Shown here in pieces: positions 1 through 12,100 of a stretch of DNA of 64,000 bases. Location: NCBI GenBank assembly GCA_015680685.1, contig MNCI01007684.1, positions 503,459-567,458 on the forward strand, in the 5' to 3' direction. Under the pieces are notes generated by a model, which did no database searches, had not been told where the DNA came from, and worked only from the letters and a program-made list of their open reading frames with translations. Origin of the DNA: Gnetum montanum (Eukaryota > Streptophyta > Gnetopsida > Gnetales > Gnetaceae). The translations under genes and the position numbers were made by a program. Each line of letters begins with the position of its first letter. Positions within the stretch are counted from its first letter, which is position 1.

Positions 1-650
1 ATAGAAGAGATTATGGAGTCAAAATAAGATGATAATGGTGGATGTGACATCTACCAATATGAACATCCTAAGGGATGTTGCCCTATTGTGTCATACTTGT
101 AGGTGTCTAGGGTGTGTGCATTAAATTCTAGGTTGAAGGTAAGCACCCAAAAGGTTGCCTTATCCTTAAGGTAATCCCAAGTAATTCCACCAAAAATAAG
201 CTTATTATCAAAGTGGAGCTCCACCACAACCATATGAGCAATACCAGTAGTGGCAGCATCCATAGCTAGAGGGGATGCCACCACCAAGGCAATAGTACCC
301 CTAAAGGTAGCTAGATCCTTATGGTGACTATGTTTACCAACCCATGTCTTTGTGTGACTCTTCCAATCATGCTTCTTTTAACATCACTACTACTCACTAG
401 AGTACTACAGAGCTCATATTTTATCTCTTAGAGGGGACTCCCCATATCATTATCATCCTCCTCATCCTTTAGCACATGTTCCTCCATCCTCAACCCAATT
501 ACTTCCTGCTCCATTTATGTAGGATAATATTCCCACACAGTCACAACAACGAAATGATACCAAGGATGTTAACTTACAATCAATTCCTCTATCGAGTGGT
601 TTAGAGCCTAAACCTATAAAAAATTTATTCTTTTGAACCAATAGCTCTAC
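1..650 (+). pseudogene. gag 3' part with degenerate zinc knuckle (copy A)
   Basis: Corresponds to gag tails at 29269-29840 (C) and 39350-39960 (D). The knuckle lies at about 41-86. D reads C-E-I-C-x3-H-x3-C, while here the second cysteine has become tyrosine but the H and last C remain. Downstream is a stretch rich in His, Pro and Ser codons, as in C and D. The knuckle would have bound element RNA during packaging. Stops are frequent and no start lies in the window. Confidence 0.7.
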
Positions 651-839
651 AAATCCCTCACTGACTCATGTGGCTATTCATCCTATGTCTCCTTCATTTT
701 GTGCATCTATTTCCTTTGAGAAGCCTTCAAACCAAATACCTTCCAAGATTCACATTGTCATGTTAACCCACACTATATTCGATTGGATCAAAGCTAGCAA
801 CCTTCCTAGAAAAAGTTTTGATCTTGGAAGTCCCCTCAT

Positions 840-1260
840 CTACTTGCAAATTAATAGAAATGAGCCATGCAAGGCTCTTCTTGATTCAAGTTTTGATGTT
901 AATTTTATTTATCATAAAATGTACAAAGCCTAGAACCTGGCTCATCTCAAGAAGAGCAACATTCATTTAGAGTTGGTAGATAGGTCCATCATCGTTCCTC
1001 GAGGACTAGTGAAGGACATTGTGACCATTATCTTTAGGTTGTCCTATGTTTCTTATTTCTTAGTGATCAAAGTTTATAACTACAAGAGGAACTTCCCAAT
1101 CATTATGTGAAGGACTTTGTTGAGCACTGTTGATGCATGAATGGGCATCAAAGATCTTTCTTTGGAAATTTTCAAGGAAAATGCATTTAGAAAGATTGAG
1201 AAGAAGAGAATGACATGCGTCACATATAGTAATATAGGGTGCAATTATGTGCAAAAGTTA
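840..1260 (+). pseudogene. Aspartic protease region (copy A)
   Basis: The frame around 868-930 reads ALLDSSFDVNFIYHKMYKA, matching the Athila/Tat protease core (hydrophobic-Leu-Asp-small-Gly/Ser) where the Asp is catalytic. D at 40214 reads ALLDLGFNVNLI. Further downstream, phrases corresponding to the G-R-x-W-L-S-T segment of D appear across frame breaks at about 1110-1150. The enzyme would cleave Gag-Pol. A TAG follows at 931 and the frame changes, so this is a pseudogene. Confidence 0.65.
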
Positions 1261-1379
1261 TGGTCTATCAAAAACACATAAATCAAAATATGCAAATATT
1301 ATGTAGATGAATCTAAAATCCAAAAGCACTTATACGTAGTAGACATAAAACAAGAGGGTACCTAGTGGTTAACAATTGA

Positions 1380-2480
1380 TCCTAAAAGAAAAATACTTTA
1401 CATAGAACCAACTAAGATCTTAACATATGCCTATGTTGAAGGCATGGATGAACTAGAGCAAGTTCATTACCAACTCTCCATTGATGAACCTAATGATATA
1501 TATTGGGGAGAGTTGGAAATCCTTAGAAATTTTAAACATGATCCCTTAGAGTTGAAAAATCTACCTGTTAGCATGAAGTATGCATTCCTAAAAAATGGCA
1601 AGCCAGTGATAATAATTGTCAATCTTACTCCTAAGTAGAAAAATAGGTTGTTGAATGTGGTTAATAAATGGTCAACAACATTTTCTTAGTCATATCCTAA
1701 GCTTACTAGGATTGATCTTAAGATATGCCAACATCGCATCTATACTAATCCTTCCATCAAGCCAAAGAGGCAATTGCAATGGTGGCTGAATCCCAAATTG
1801 AAGCAAATCATCAAAGAGAAAACTAAGCAACTCCTTAAGGTAGGGTTCATCTATCCAATTGTAGATAGCAGTTGGGTTAGCCCACTAGTGATTGTGCCAA
1901 AGAATGGTGACAAGTGAAGGGTGTGTATTGATTTTAGGCTATTCAACATCACAACCTACAAAGATCATTTTCCATTGCAATTTGTGGACTATGTGTTAGA
2001 AATTATCTCTGGGCATTGCTATTACTTCTTTTCAGATGGTTATAGTGGTTGTAACTAGATTCAGATTATGCAAGAGGATTAGGCCAAAATAATATTCACA
2101 ATTCCCTAGGGGACTTTTGCATATAAAAATATGCCTTTTGGTTTGTGTAATGCCCCTAAAACATTCCAACACCTTGTCTTCAGCATGTTTGAGTAGTAGA
2201 TTGGTAGTGGGTTGGAAGTCTTCATGGATGAACTTTTCACCTATGATGCTACATTTGAGAAAGCCTTGGACTACCTTGAGCAAGTGCTTAAAAGGTGCAT
2301 GGAGATTAATTTGATAATGTAGGAGGGCATTGTGCTAGGGCATAAAATCTCATAAGCATGGATTGAGATAGATCCTGAAAAGATTAAGGTCATCCAAGGA
2401 ATAACTATATGGTCATTCCTCGAACACACTAGCTACTACCAACGATTTATAGAGAATTTCTCTAAGTTTCTTAAATCATT
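1380..2480 (+). pseudogene. Protease-RT linker and reverse transcriptase (copy A)
   Basis: An open linker of 64 codons at 1444-1638 is shared by copies B (4842-5028) and C (30737-30928). RT follows: QLQWWLNPKLKQIIKE at about 1770, then the W-V-S-P-L-V-I-V-P-K and C-I-D-F-R motifs at 1870-1940, the DGYSG segment at 2034 and an F-M-D box at 2222. An extra base after ATGGATGA disrupts the second Asp of the FxDD catalytic pair. Stops fall at typical Trp or Gln codons, for example AAGTGAAGG at 1912 where W-R is expected. Confidence 0.75.
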
Positions 2481-2709
2481 GGTCAAGCTAATGATGGTGG
2501 TGTTTGATTTGAAAAATTTTAGGAAATATATGCTTGGATACAAAGTCTTTGTGCACACTAACTATAGTGCCATTCGCTTCCTTATGAACAAGCTAATGGT
2601 CAGCCCTTGTGTCATACAGTATCTAGTGATATTGCAAGAGTTCAGTCTTACAATGGTAGGTCAAAAAGGGACTAAGAATATGAATGTTGATCACTTGTCT
2701 AAGTTATAA
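2480..2709 (+). pseudogene. RNase H, N-terminal part deleted (copy A)
   Basis: The frame 2479-2709 carries only the C-terminal RNase H and connection part: GYKVFVHTNYSAIRFLMNK and a V-D-H-L-S-K segment. Copy B has about 250 bp more between GGTCAAGCT (5931) and GAGCTAATGG (6184). In A these two points are fused, with a short AGCT-A homology at the joint near 2488. The lost segment holds the RNase H catalytic start (I-M-x-D-A-S in D at 42018). Confidence 0.7.
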
Positions 2710-2989
2710 TGTGATAAAAAAGGGGAGAAGATTCCATTCTCTAATGAATTTCTTGATAAACTCCTCTTTGCCAGTGCAATAAATGAATATGTGCTTGATG
2801 AACCTACATAGTGTGATGGCATCCTTACTTATCTTCTTAATTAGGATATGCCAAAAGAATTATTCCATAGGAAGAAACAATAGTTTCTTCATCAGGCCAA
2901 ACATTTCATGGAAATTAATGGACACCTTTACAGGGTATATACCAATGGCATGGTTCATTAGCATGTTCCTAATGTTGATTAACTACATG

Positions 2990-4060
2990 TTCTCTAAGAT
3001 GCTCATGAGGGTCTTTGTGGGGGCCACTATGCAAGGAGATGCACAGGCATTAAGATCCTGATGGTAGTGTATTACTGGCTAGTAAGCTTTAGGGATGCTC
3101 ACCAATTCATCTACTCTTGTGGGCACTATCAACGAGATGGTTGGATAACCACTCGAATGGAAGGACCTTAATGGTGGATCCAACCACTGAACCCTTCGAC
3201 ATTTGTGGCATAAACTTCATGGGTTCCATCACACCTATGTCAAATAAAAAGGCATACATAATAGTCATTAACTATTGTACCAAATGGGTAGAAGTAGTAG
3301 CCATCACTAACTATGAATCTTCCGCCACTACTTGATTTATAAAATAGAATGTTGTAAATAGGTTTGAAGTGCCACACACATTGATTTCTAACAATGGTAC
3401 TCATTTTATAGGTGTTACTTTTTGCAAGCTCATGCAATGTTTGGGGGTTGAACATAAGTTAACAACACCCTACCACCCCTAAGCAAATGGTCAAGCAAAG
3501 GTTACCGATAGAAAAATCTAAAAGTTTCTAATAAGAAAAATTAGCAAAACATAGGAGAGAGTGAACCACAAAACTCAAAAATGCTCTTTGGGCCTATCAC
3601 TCCATACGGAAACTCCCTATAGGCTGCTCTTCCTATGAGTAAATGTATGGGAAATTACCAACTCTTCTAATTCAATGTGATCTTTGTACACTTTCAATAG
3701 CCTATGACCTTGATCTTGGCCTTAGCTTAGGACAAAAAGAAAGATTGATCAACCTTAACATGCTAAATGATAATAGATTGGTGGCCCTATCATTGAATGA
3801 AGTGCTCAAGACATTCAATAAGAAACATCATGACCTTAGGATAAGAAAAATAAAATTTCAACTTGGAGACAAGGTTCTCTACTAGAATCCTACACATGTA
3901 TTACAAAAGACTAAGCTTTAAACATTGTGGGAAGGGCATTATATCATATACAAAAACTTTTCTTCTAAAGCCATGTTGATCTACAAACCTAAAAGCCCAA
4001 AAAAAAAGTAACTAGTCAACATGCAACAACTCAAACCATTCCACAAACCTAAGTAAGCTA
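2990..4060 (+). pseudogene. Integrase (copy A)
   Basis: Begins with the zinc-binding region (D-A-H-E-G-L-C-G-G-H-Y, about 3000-3030). The catalytic core follows, with I-N-F-M-G at 3210, where D has I-D-F-M-G, so the first catalytic Asp appears changed. It continues with S-N-N-G-T-H-F at 3390, where the second Asp also reads as Asn, and A-x-V-T-D-R-K near 3500. The C-terminal module at 3643-3885 has the Y-G-K-L-P and K-I-K-F-Q-L-G-D-K-V-L-Y phrases of Athila-type integrases. Frameshifts separate the parts. Confidence 0.75.
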
Positions 4061-4762
4061 GTGGGAGCAACACCTCCTCAGATGGACAACCATGATCAAT
4101 TTTCTAGATCTCCCCTCTTCAACTTATTCATGGGAAATATAGCCATTTGTGCTAACCATATCAATGGCTCCTTAGTTTTTCTACTTTTTTGTTTTATGCT
4201 TTTTTTTGTTTTATACTTTCTTTGTTTTTATACCTTTTTGTGCTACCCTTTGTTATTTTTTCAATTTTTTGTTTTACAACATCATTAGTATCTTTTATAT
4301 TTCTTGAATATTTTCCATTTTTTTTATATTTTAGTTTTTTTTAATGTGAGCTTTTCTTATTTTCTAATAAAATGCTTTTTTGCCATTAGGGCATAGTGAT
4401 GTTGTAGTTGTTTGCTAATGGTGGTTTATACTTAATGTTTTTGATTGCTAATGTCTCATTTCTATTTTTAAATTTTGATGACTGATGACTAAGATAAAGT
4501 TTCTTTTTCATGGAATAGGTAGTGAGTCCACATCATCCACCCATCCACCAACTCTATGGTCTTCCTAGTTTTAGAACTATGAGGTTCATTTTTCATTAAT
4601 AAAAATTTAACTTTTGACTTTGGTAGTTTCCAAACTTGGAAAAGATTTAAATGTTTGAAAGGGTATGACTTTGAGGGGATTCAATACTCTTTGTTCCTTT
4701 CTACTTGAGTGCAATTATGTTTTCATGAATTTCATACTGTTCCATGTTTTCATAGATTTTGT
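4061..4762 (+). other. Post-integrase spacer of copy A, truncated at the A/B joint
   Basis: T-rich noncoding spacer that follows integrase in all copies of the family (33650-35380 in C, 43810-45460 in D). It contains the shared marker resembling GGTGTGACTTCAAGGGGATT at about 4663-4682. Homology to the C spacer stops at about 4745. By 4765 the sequence matches the protease-RT linker instead. Confidence 0.6.
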
Positions 4763-5940
4763 ATAGTTAATCTTGAAAGTAACACACTTTGCATGAAAAT
4801 AACTAATAGCTTAACATATTCCTATGTTGAAGGCATGAATGAATTGAAGCAAGTTCGTCACCAAGTCTCTGATCATGAACCTAATGATACTTATTGGGAA
4901 GAATTTGAAATCCCTGAAAATTTTAAACAAGAGCCCTTAGAGTTAAAAACTTTACCTATTGGCATGGGGTATGCATTCCTAAAAAATGAGAAGCCAATGA
5001 TAGTGAATGATAATCTTGCTTTTGAGTAGAGAAAGATGCTGCTAAATATGGTTAAAAAATGGTCAATAGCATTTACTTCTTCATATTCTAAACTCACTGG
5101 TATTGATCCTAAGATATGCTAACATTGCATCTATACTAATCCTTCAATCAAGCCAAAGAAGCAATTGCAATGTTGGTTGAACCCAAAATTGAAGCAGATT
5201 GTTAAAGATGAAATTGAACAACTCCTCAAGGTAAGGTTCATCTATCCAATTGTAGATAGCATTTAGGTTAGCTCACTTGTGATTGTGCCAAAGAAAGATG
5301 GTAAGTGAAGGGTGTGTATTGATTTTAGACTATTGAATATGGAATCCTACGAAGATCATTTTCCATTTTCATTTATGGACTAGGTGTTTGACACTATCTT
5401 TTGGCATTACCATTACAACTTTTTAGATGGTTATAGTTGCTATAAATAGATTCAAATTACATAAGAGGATCAGGCCAAAACAACATTCACAAGTCCCTAG
5501 GGGAATTTTGCATATAAAAATATGTCTTTTGGTATATGCAATGTCCCTACAACATTCTAATGTCTTATTCTAAGTATTTTTCAATAATATATTGGTTGCA
5601 GGATGGAAGTCTTCATAGATGAATCTTCACCCATGACACTACATTTGAGCAAGCCTTAGACTGCCTTGAGCAAGGGCTTAAAGGTGCATGCAAACTAATC
5701 TTTGGCTTAATTGGCAAAAGAGCCATCTAATGATCCAAGAGGACATTGTGCTAGGCATAGAAGCTTAGAAGCATGGACTAAGGTAGACACTGAAAAGATT
5801 AGGGTGATCTAAGGAATAATCCATTACCCAAAAATTACAAAAGATTTTTTATCATTCCTCATATACAATGGCTACTACTAGTGATTCATAGATAATTTCT
5901 CTAAGATTGTGAAACTATTGGTCAAGCTGACAAAGAAAGA
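4763..5940 (+). pseudogene. Protease-RT linker and reverse transcriptase (copy B)
   Basis: The linker starts abruptly with CTTGAAAGTAACACACTTTG, homologous to 30672 in C, with no gag or protease before it. The frame 4838-5028 reads NELKQVRHQVSDHEPNDTYW, like copy A. RT follows from about 5150 (KQLQCWLNPKLKQIVKDEIE), with the conserved V-P-K-K-D-G-K segment at 5288 and I-D-F-R-L-L-N at 5318. The catalytic box is degraded to F-I-D-E at 5611. Multiple TAG and TGA codons interrupt it. Confidence 0.75.
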
Positions 5941-6430
5941 TGCTCTATTCATATAGACCAAGGATTGGCAAAAAGCATTCCAGCAACTTAAGAAGAAGCT
6001 TGTAGAAACTTGAATTCTATGAGCAGTTGATTAGACCCATCCATTTCACATCATGATAGATACATCAAACTATGTCTTAGGATTTAAGCTTATGAAATTG
6101 GATGATCTAAAACATCCTTTTTATATCCACTCCAGAAGCCAAATCTTTATTGGTGCATAGCTTAACTACACCACAATGAAGAAAGAGCTAATGGTAGTGG
6201 TGTATGGTTTGGAAAAATTTAAGCACTATGTGCTTGGATACAAAGTGTTTATTCATACTAACCATAATGCCATTCACTTCCTTATGAACAAGCCAATAGT
6301 GAGCCCTAGTGTCATATAGTTACTAGTGATCTGACAAGATTTTGATCTTATAATGATAGATTGAAAGGAAACTGAGAATGTGGTCACTAATTACTTTTCT
6401 CAGTTACAATGGGACAACAAGGAGAAGGAG
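5941..6430 (+). pseudogene. RNase H (copy B)
   Basis: Contains the full-length region missing in copy A. H-x-M-I-D-T-S-N-Y-V-L-G at 6049-6080 is the catalytic start, Y-T-T-M-K-K-E-L-M-V-V-V-Y lies at 6171-6207, and L-G-Y-K-V-F-I-H-T-N-H-N-A-I-H-F near 6234-6280. RNase H would remove the RNA strand during reverse transcription. Stops are scattered through the region. Confidence 0.7.
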
Positions 6431-6689
6431 AGTCCACTCTTTAATCAATTTCTTGATGAACTCCTCCTTTATAGTGCAATAAATGAATAATTGTTTAATG
6501 AACCTAAATCATATGATGGCATCCTCACTTATTTTCTCACTCAAGAGATTCCTTAAGAATTAGACCAAAGGAAGAAACAAAGGTTTCTTTATCATGTCAA
6601 ATGTTTAATGGATATTAATGGACACCTTTCTAGGGTATGCACTGATGGCATGGTTTGTTGGTGTGTTCCTAATGTTGATTAACTACATA

Positions 6690-7720
6690 TTCTTTAAGAC
6701 ACTCACGAGGATCCTTGTGGGGGCCACTATGCAAGGAGATGCATGGCCATTAAGATCCTAATGGTAGGGTATTATTGGCCAATAATCTTTAGGGATACTC
6801 ACTAATTCATTTGCTCTTATGAATGCTATCAACAAGATGGGATGACTTCTCAAATGGAACAACCTCAATAGTGGATTCAAACATTGGAACCCTTTAACAT
6901 TGGAACATAGACTTCATGGATCCTGTCACATCCATGTCAAATGAAAAGGCATACATAATAGTCACTATTAACTATTGTACCAAATGAGTAGAAGTAGCAG
7001 TCATCACCAATTGCACATCTTCCACTACTACTTGTTTTGTAAAATAGAATGTTGTAAATAGGTTTGAAGTGCCATGTGCATTGATTTCTAACAATGGTAA
7101 TCATTTTATAAGTGCTAATTTTTGCAAGCTTATGCAATGTTTGCAGGTTGAACATAATTTAAGAACACCCTACCATCCCAAGAAAATAGTCAAGTAGAGG
7201 TTACTAATGGGGAAATCTCAAAAATCCTAATGAGAAAAATTAGCAAAATATAGGAAAGAATGGATCAAAAAAACTCAACAATGCCCTTTGGGCCCACTAC
7301 TTCACATGGAAACTCCATATAGGCTACTCTTCCTATGAGCTGGTGCATGGAAAATTACCAACTCTTCTAATTCAATCCTAGCTCTATAAACTTTCAATAG
7401 CCTGTGACCTTGATCTTGACCTTAGCTTAGTACAAAAAGAAATATTGATTAGGGTTAATGTGCTAGATGAGAGTAGATTGGTGGCCCTATCATTGAATGA
7501 AGTTCATAAGGCATTCAATAAGAAATACCATGAATTTAGGATAAGGAAAGTAAAATTTCAACCTAGAGATAATGTCCTCTATTGGAACCCCACACATGCA
7601 CCACAAAAGACTAAGTTCCAAAAATTTTGGGAAGGCCCTTATATCATATACGAAACCTTTCTTTCTAATGCCATGTTGATCTACAAACCTTAGAGTCCAA
7701 AGAAAAAGCAACTAGTCAAC
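6690..7720 (+). pseudogene. Integrase (copy B)
   Basis: The zinc-binding region lies at 6700-6850 and the core at 6890-7230. As in copy A, the second catalytic aspartate reads as Asn in S-N-N-G-N-H-F near 7090. The best preserved part is the C-terminal module, open at 7445-7693, with R-K-V-K-F-Q-P-R-D-N-V-L-Y-W-N-P and W-E-G-P-Y-I-I-Y. The shared A and B changes suggest closely related parent elements. Confidence 0.75.
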
Positions 7721-8664
7721 ATGCAACAACTCAAATCATTTCATGAGCCTAAGCTAGTGGAAGTAACATCTCCTCAAATGGATAAACAAGATCAATTTTT
7801 CAGATTTTCTCCTTTCAACTTAGTCATGGGGAAGATGGCCATCCATGCTAACCATATCAATGGCTTCTTAGTTTTTTTACTTTTTTGTTTTATGCTTTTT
7901 TGTTTTACACTTTCTTTATTTTTATATCTTTTTGTTTTACACTTTGTTCTTTTTTTCAATTTTTATTTTTATAACATTGTTGGTATGTTTTATCTTTCTG
8001 AGAGTGGTGATGGTCTAGTCTAGTCTTAGAGTGGTGATGTGAAGTCACTAAAAGTGGTTGGTTTTGATTTGGACTAAGGATGAACTTTATTGGATCATTT
8101 AACCATAAAATCCACAAGGGACTTCATGTAACCATAATTTGGAATTTCATCTCACCTTCTTTATCATCCATCAATGCTTTTCATCATTCATCTCACTGTC
8201 ATTTTCCATGTCTTATTCAATGTCTTAGTTTGATGTGTTAAAATTCTTAGGTAGATTATTCTAGATTCGATCCTTCTTTCATAACCATTAATCCACAATG
8301 GGGCCCATGGACTTCTTAGTTGAGGTTATGCAAGGATACAAAAAAATGCATGAGCCTACTATGGAAAGGATTTACTTGCATATCTCTTGGTTAGGGTAGT
8401 TAATTTCCTTATCTTTAGGTATTTTGGCAATCAAATCTTTCATGTGCTCCATCAATTGCATTCAACTATGCACTCCTTAAGGCATTTTATCCAATAAAAT
8501 TTCATTTTCTCATAATTCTCTAATTTTTGTAAACTTCTAAACCATCTTCTAAAGTTTTCATCATGTTCATGGCTTTTCTGGCACTCTATGAACCCCAATT
8601 TCATAAGAAAACTCCTTGTATTTTTCAAGATTTTTAAAGTGAAAAATTTTATGAACTAGCTTTA

Positions 8665-8751
8665 TTAATAGGGTCTCATATATGCATCCCTCTTATTGAT
8701 GAGACCCTATCAATAGGACCCCATTGATGTAAAAAAAAGGGCCTATAAATA
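8665..8751 (+). promoter_or_regulatory. Hairpin followed by TATA-like motif upstream of ORF3
   Basis: Arms TAGGGTCTCAT (8669-8679) and ATGAGACCCTA (8699-8709) are perfect complements around a 19-nt loop. About 35 bp further lies GCCTATAAATATGCA (8741-8755), matching the TATA region of the AB-type LTR (GCCTATAAATATGCA, 63721-63735). An LTR-like promoter inside the spacer could drive ORF3. This is inference, because no such motif was found at the same place in C or D. Confidence 0.35.
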
Positions 8752-8889
8752 TGCATGAAGACTTAAGAATTTTGCACATTTGCCATTAATGAGAGGGGAG
8801 TTTTTGAATTTTTCAAAGCCCAAAACCTTCTGAGAGCCATATATTCCTAATTGTTTGTTCAATTCACTTTGTTCTTTAACCTTGTAGCT

Positions 8890-8905
8890 ACCAAAGGTAA
8901 GCTCT
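8890..8905 (+). other. Possible splice donor upstream of ORF3
   Basis: CCAAAG|GTAAGCTC has a strong plant 5' splice-site form with the cut after 8896. D has GGAG|GTTTGCTC in the same context (TAGCTATCGGAGG, about 45235-45255), so the GT position is shared. It would pair with the acceptor-like CCATAG just before the ORF3 ATG at 9198. Confidence 0.35.
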
Positions 8906-9197
8906 TTGTTGTGGATGCCATAAATCTCAAGTTTTTGATGAAAAAGTTTTTGGAAATGTTTTTTTTAGCTCCCACAAGGTTTAACAACAAAATCAACATT
9001 AAAACATCAAATTATAAGAGTTAAACCCTTCCAATAAGCTCCAGTAACATTATAAGTTAAAATTTATCAAAATAATAATAAAATAATCAATTTTTCATGT
9101 CCAAACTTAGCCTAAGTGTAACCACCCAATGAGAAAGGTAGTTAAATGTTATAAGTTACACATTGACTGCTAATCCTTGGTTATGTTTTGACCATAG

Positions 9198-12100
9198 ATG
9201 GAACCTAAAGAAAAGCACATGCAGGAAGGAGGAATGTCTCAACCAAGGGAAAAATGGCCAAGAACAAGAAGCAACCAAGAACAGCCCCATGAGTAAGTAG
9301 AGACCCATGTCATGGAACCTCCTTAGGAAGAGCCCAAAGTGGAATCTATCCAACAAATTTTTGAAGAAGCTATTACAACAGAATAGTGTCACCAAGATGA
9401 GGTGCCTAAACACATACCAAACCTTGAGGTTATCTTGATGGAAGCCTACCTCAAGAAGATTGCAAAGAAGGAGGTCTAGAAATCCATGCTTACAGAATTG
9501 AACTTTGGACCTTTCTTAGACCTTGCACTACCAGAAGTTAAAGATCAGCTGCAACACTCTCCCATGTGGACTACAATCACTTATAATGGGAAGTGGTACA
9601 TGGGAGAGACATACTTGTTCTAGAACAATTAGTAGACTAGTTCAATGGTTATAATCAAGGACATCTCATTGTCCTACTTAATGAAAGCTATTGCAGAGGC
9701 CCTTAGGTTACTAGCAATGGGGGCAAACATTAGTGAAATCCCTATGCAGATAGATCCTAGTGTCAAGAAAGAATGGATGTGATAGTATTATGAAGTTAGT
9801 CATCAGAATTTTGCATACTTTAAAATTGCAACCATCTAAATATAATGATGAGGCCAAGCAAGATCACAACCTTCTCTACTCATGCATGTCCCATTCTAAG
9901 TAGTAGACTCTCAATCAACCTTTCACGGCTTATATATCTTGAGATAGAGAAGTGATTTAAAGAAAATGAATGTGGAAGGAAGGAACTCCCCTTTCCATGT
10001 CTTATTTGAAAATTATGCAAGAGTGGAGGCATAACTTGATATACAAATGATGCTATCTAACATGCTCCATTTGCTTCTTGGATGAAGATGATGAAGAACA
10101 AGGTTCCTACTAAAGTCATCCAAGAAGAGAAGTATTGACCACCACCTATACCACCCACTCACAAAACAACATCAAAGGTCTACACTATCCTTGAGCACAT
10201 GTGTGAGATCCAAGAGTAGGAGTAGCAAGTAAGAATGAGTAGCAATGATACATCTATGTATCACAAAATAATGAGTCACCTCAATGAAGTGACTTGAACA
10301 ATCAACTAGATGGAGGGAGGTGGATCAATTTTCTTAGACCAAAAAATCCATCTTCCTAAGAGATCAAATCCTAATGCTTGAGAGGTAATGGTATCTCGCT
10401 TGTAATAGTAGTGATTCCCAGAATTCCCTAGGAATGCCACTACTTTTTCGGTGCATTTGGAGGAGGACAAGGGGACAACTATCTTTGTGATGTAATACCA
10501 CGAGAAGGAGACAACTACAGAGGTGATTATTGATAGAATTTCTAAGGCATTGAATGCACCTATGACACATGTACTAGATGTTTCTATACTCAAAGATGTG
10601 TAAACGTATGCAGGAATAGTTAGTGGAAGATTGAGTGCAGCCCAGACAAGGAGTTGTTGGCCCAACTGGTAGGAACCGGGCAACTAGTTCCTAATGTATT
10701 TGAACTTTCAAGCATAATTACTAAAACCTTGTCAAAGCTACTAGAAGCAAGGGGCAAGTGCATTATATTAGACAGGCAACTCAAAATAACCTAAGCACAA
10801 AACCAACACTTGATTATGGAGGTTGTTGAATTAAGAGATCATCTTGCTAGTCCCATGTTCCTCAAACCTATACTAACAAGGGATGAAGCCTTCAAGAAAC
10901 TTGAATACAAGCTCAAAACAGTTGAGAATGAGAAGGAGACAACTATCTTTGACCAATCTATGACCAATTCCAAAACATACACCATTTAGAAGGACTTGGT
11001 TCAAACATGCCATGAGAATGCAATTTTGACCATAGAAAATCATTGCCTGCGCAATGTTGATGTTAAGAAATAGCAACTATAATATTTTGTCTCGAAATAG
11101 TAGAAGTAAATACTTGAAGTAAACACTAAATTAAGAAAATTGATAGTAGAAAAGAGAAATCTCTCCATGGTGGAAGTCTAAGCCCTTCACCAAAAGTCTA
11201 TGATAAATATAGTTCCCTAGAAAAATGAGGCTCCCAATTTTGAAAGAGTCAAGCACCATTATTGCAATCAGGTTGGTCTACAAAAAGAAATCAATCAGAA
11301 ACAAATCCATATGATAAAGGAAAATGTCAATGAGGCCCTCCAACAACTCAAGGAAGGAGGTGATGTTTGTCAGCCTATCTTTAATCGGCTTAATGACTAC
11401 AAGAAAGTGGTGATCTGCATGAAAGAGCTATAGATTAAGGAGATGATGGAGTACATGGAGCTTGTCAATCTTTGTTGTGAAAACTTGATGATGCTAACTA
11501 TAGGATGACAACAATCATAATTAGAGAGACAAGTGGATAATTCATTCTTGTTTTATTAAGAAAAGTTCAAGTATCACAAAGACATCAAGCATAAGCTTGA
11601 GACTACCGATGCTGAACTTGAGGTTCTCAAAGCAAAGTTTATGAATCAATAATCAACTATTAAGAAGTTGGTTGATGAGTGGTGAGGTACCCCTATGCTC
11701 AACCATATGAATACAAGCATTTCATGCATGATTCGATCGAATTCCAAGGACTAAGTGCCTATGTACCTTTGTGGAACAAGGATGGGTTGGTTGATTGTTG
11801 TCTTATCAAACTTACTTGTATGTCATGATTGTATGGTTAAGTAGGTTTGAGGCATATGATTTTTATAGCTTTTATGTTTTTATGTCTTGCTGCTAGTAAG
11901 GGAGGAGAGATAGAGATAACTAAGTGACTAATTTAACTCAACTAGGCTTTAAACTAATCCTAACACCAATATCCGTTCTCACTTGCCGTACACATCCTGA
12001 ACCAGTGCAACACCACTGGGATTACCAAATGCTAATCGTTACTGGGTTACCAAGTGTTACACGCATGCTTGAAGTGATCGTACTGTGTGTGCGAATAACA

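Larger units (their letters stand above)
7721..9197 (+). other. Post-integrase spacer of copy B
   Basis: T-rich and noncoding, colinear with the C and D spacers: 'GGGGCCCATGGACT' occurs at 8298 here and again near 34936. Its final part has a hairpin, a TATA-like motif, a GTAAG and then the TAG-ATG that opens ORF3, listed separately. No protein similarity was seen. Confidence 0.6.

Noticed and set aside
9156-9413. 85-codon minus-strand frame rich in Phe and Leu
   Set aside because: Shadow of the Lys/Glu-rich ORF3 start on the plus strand.
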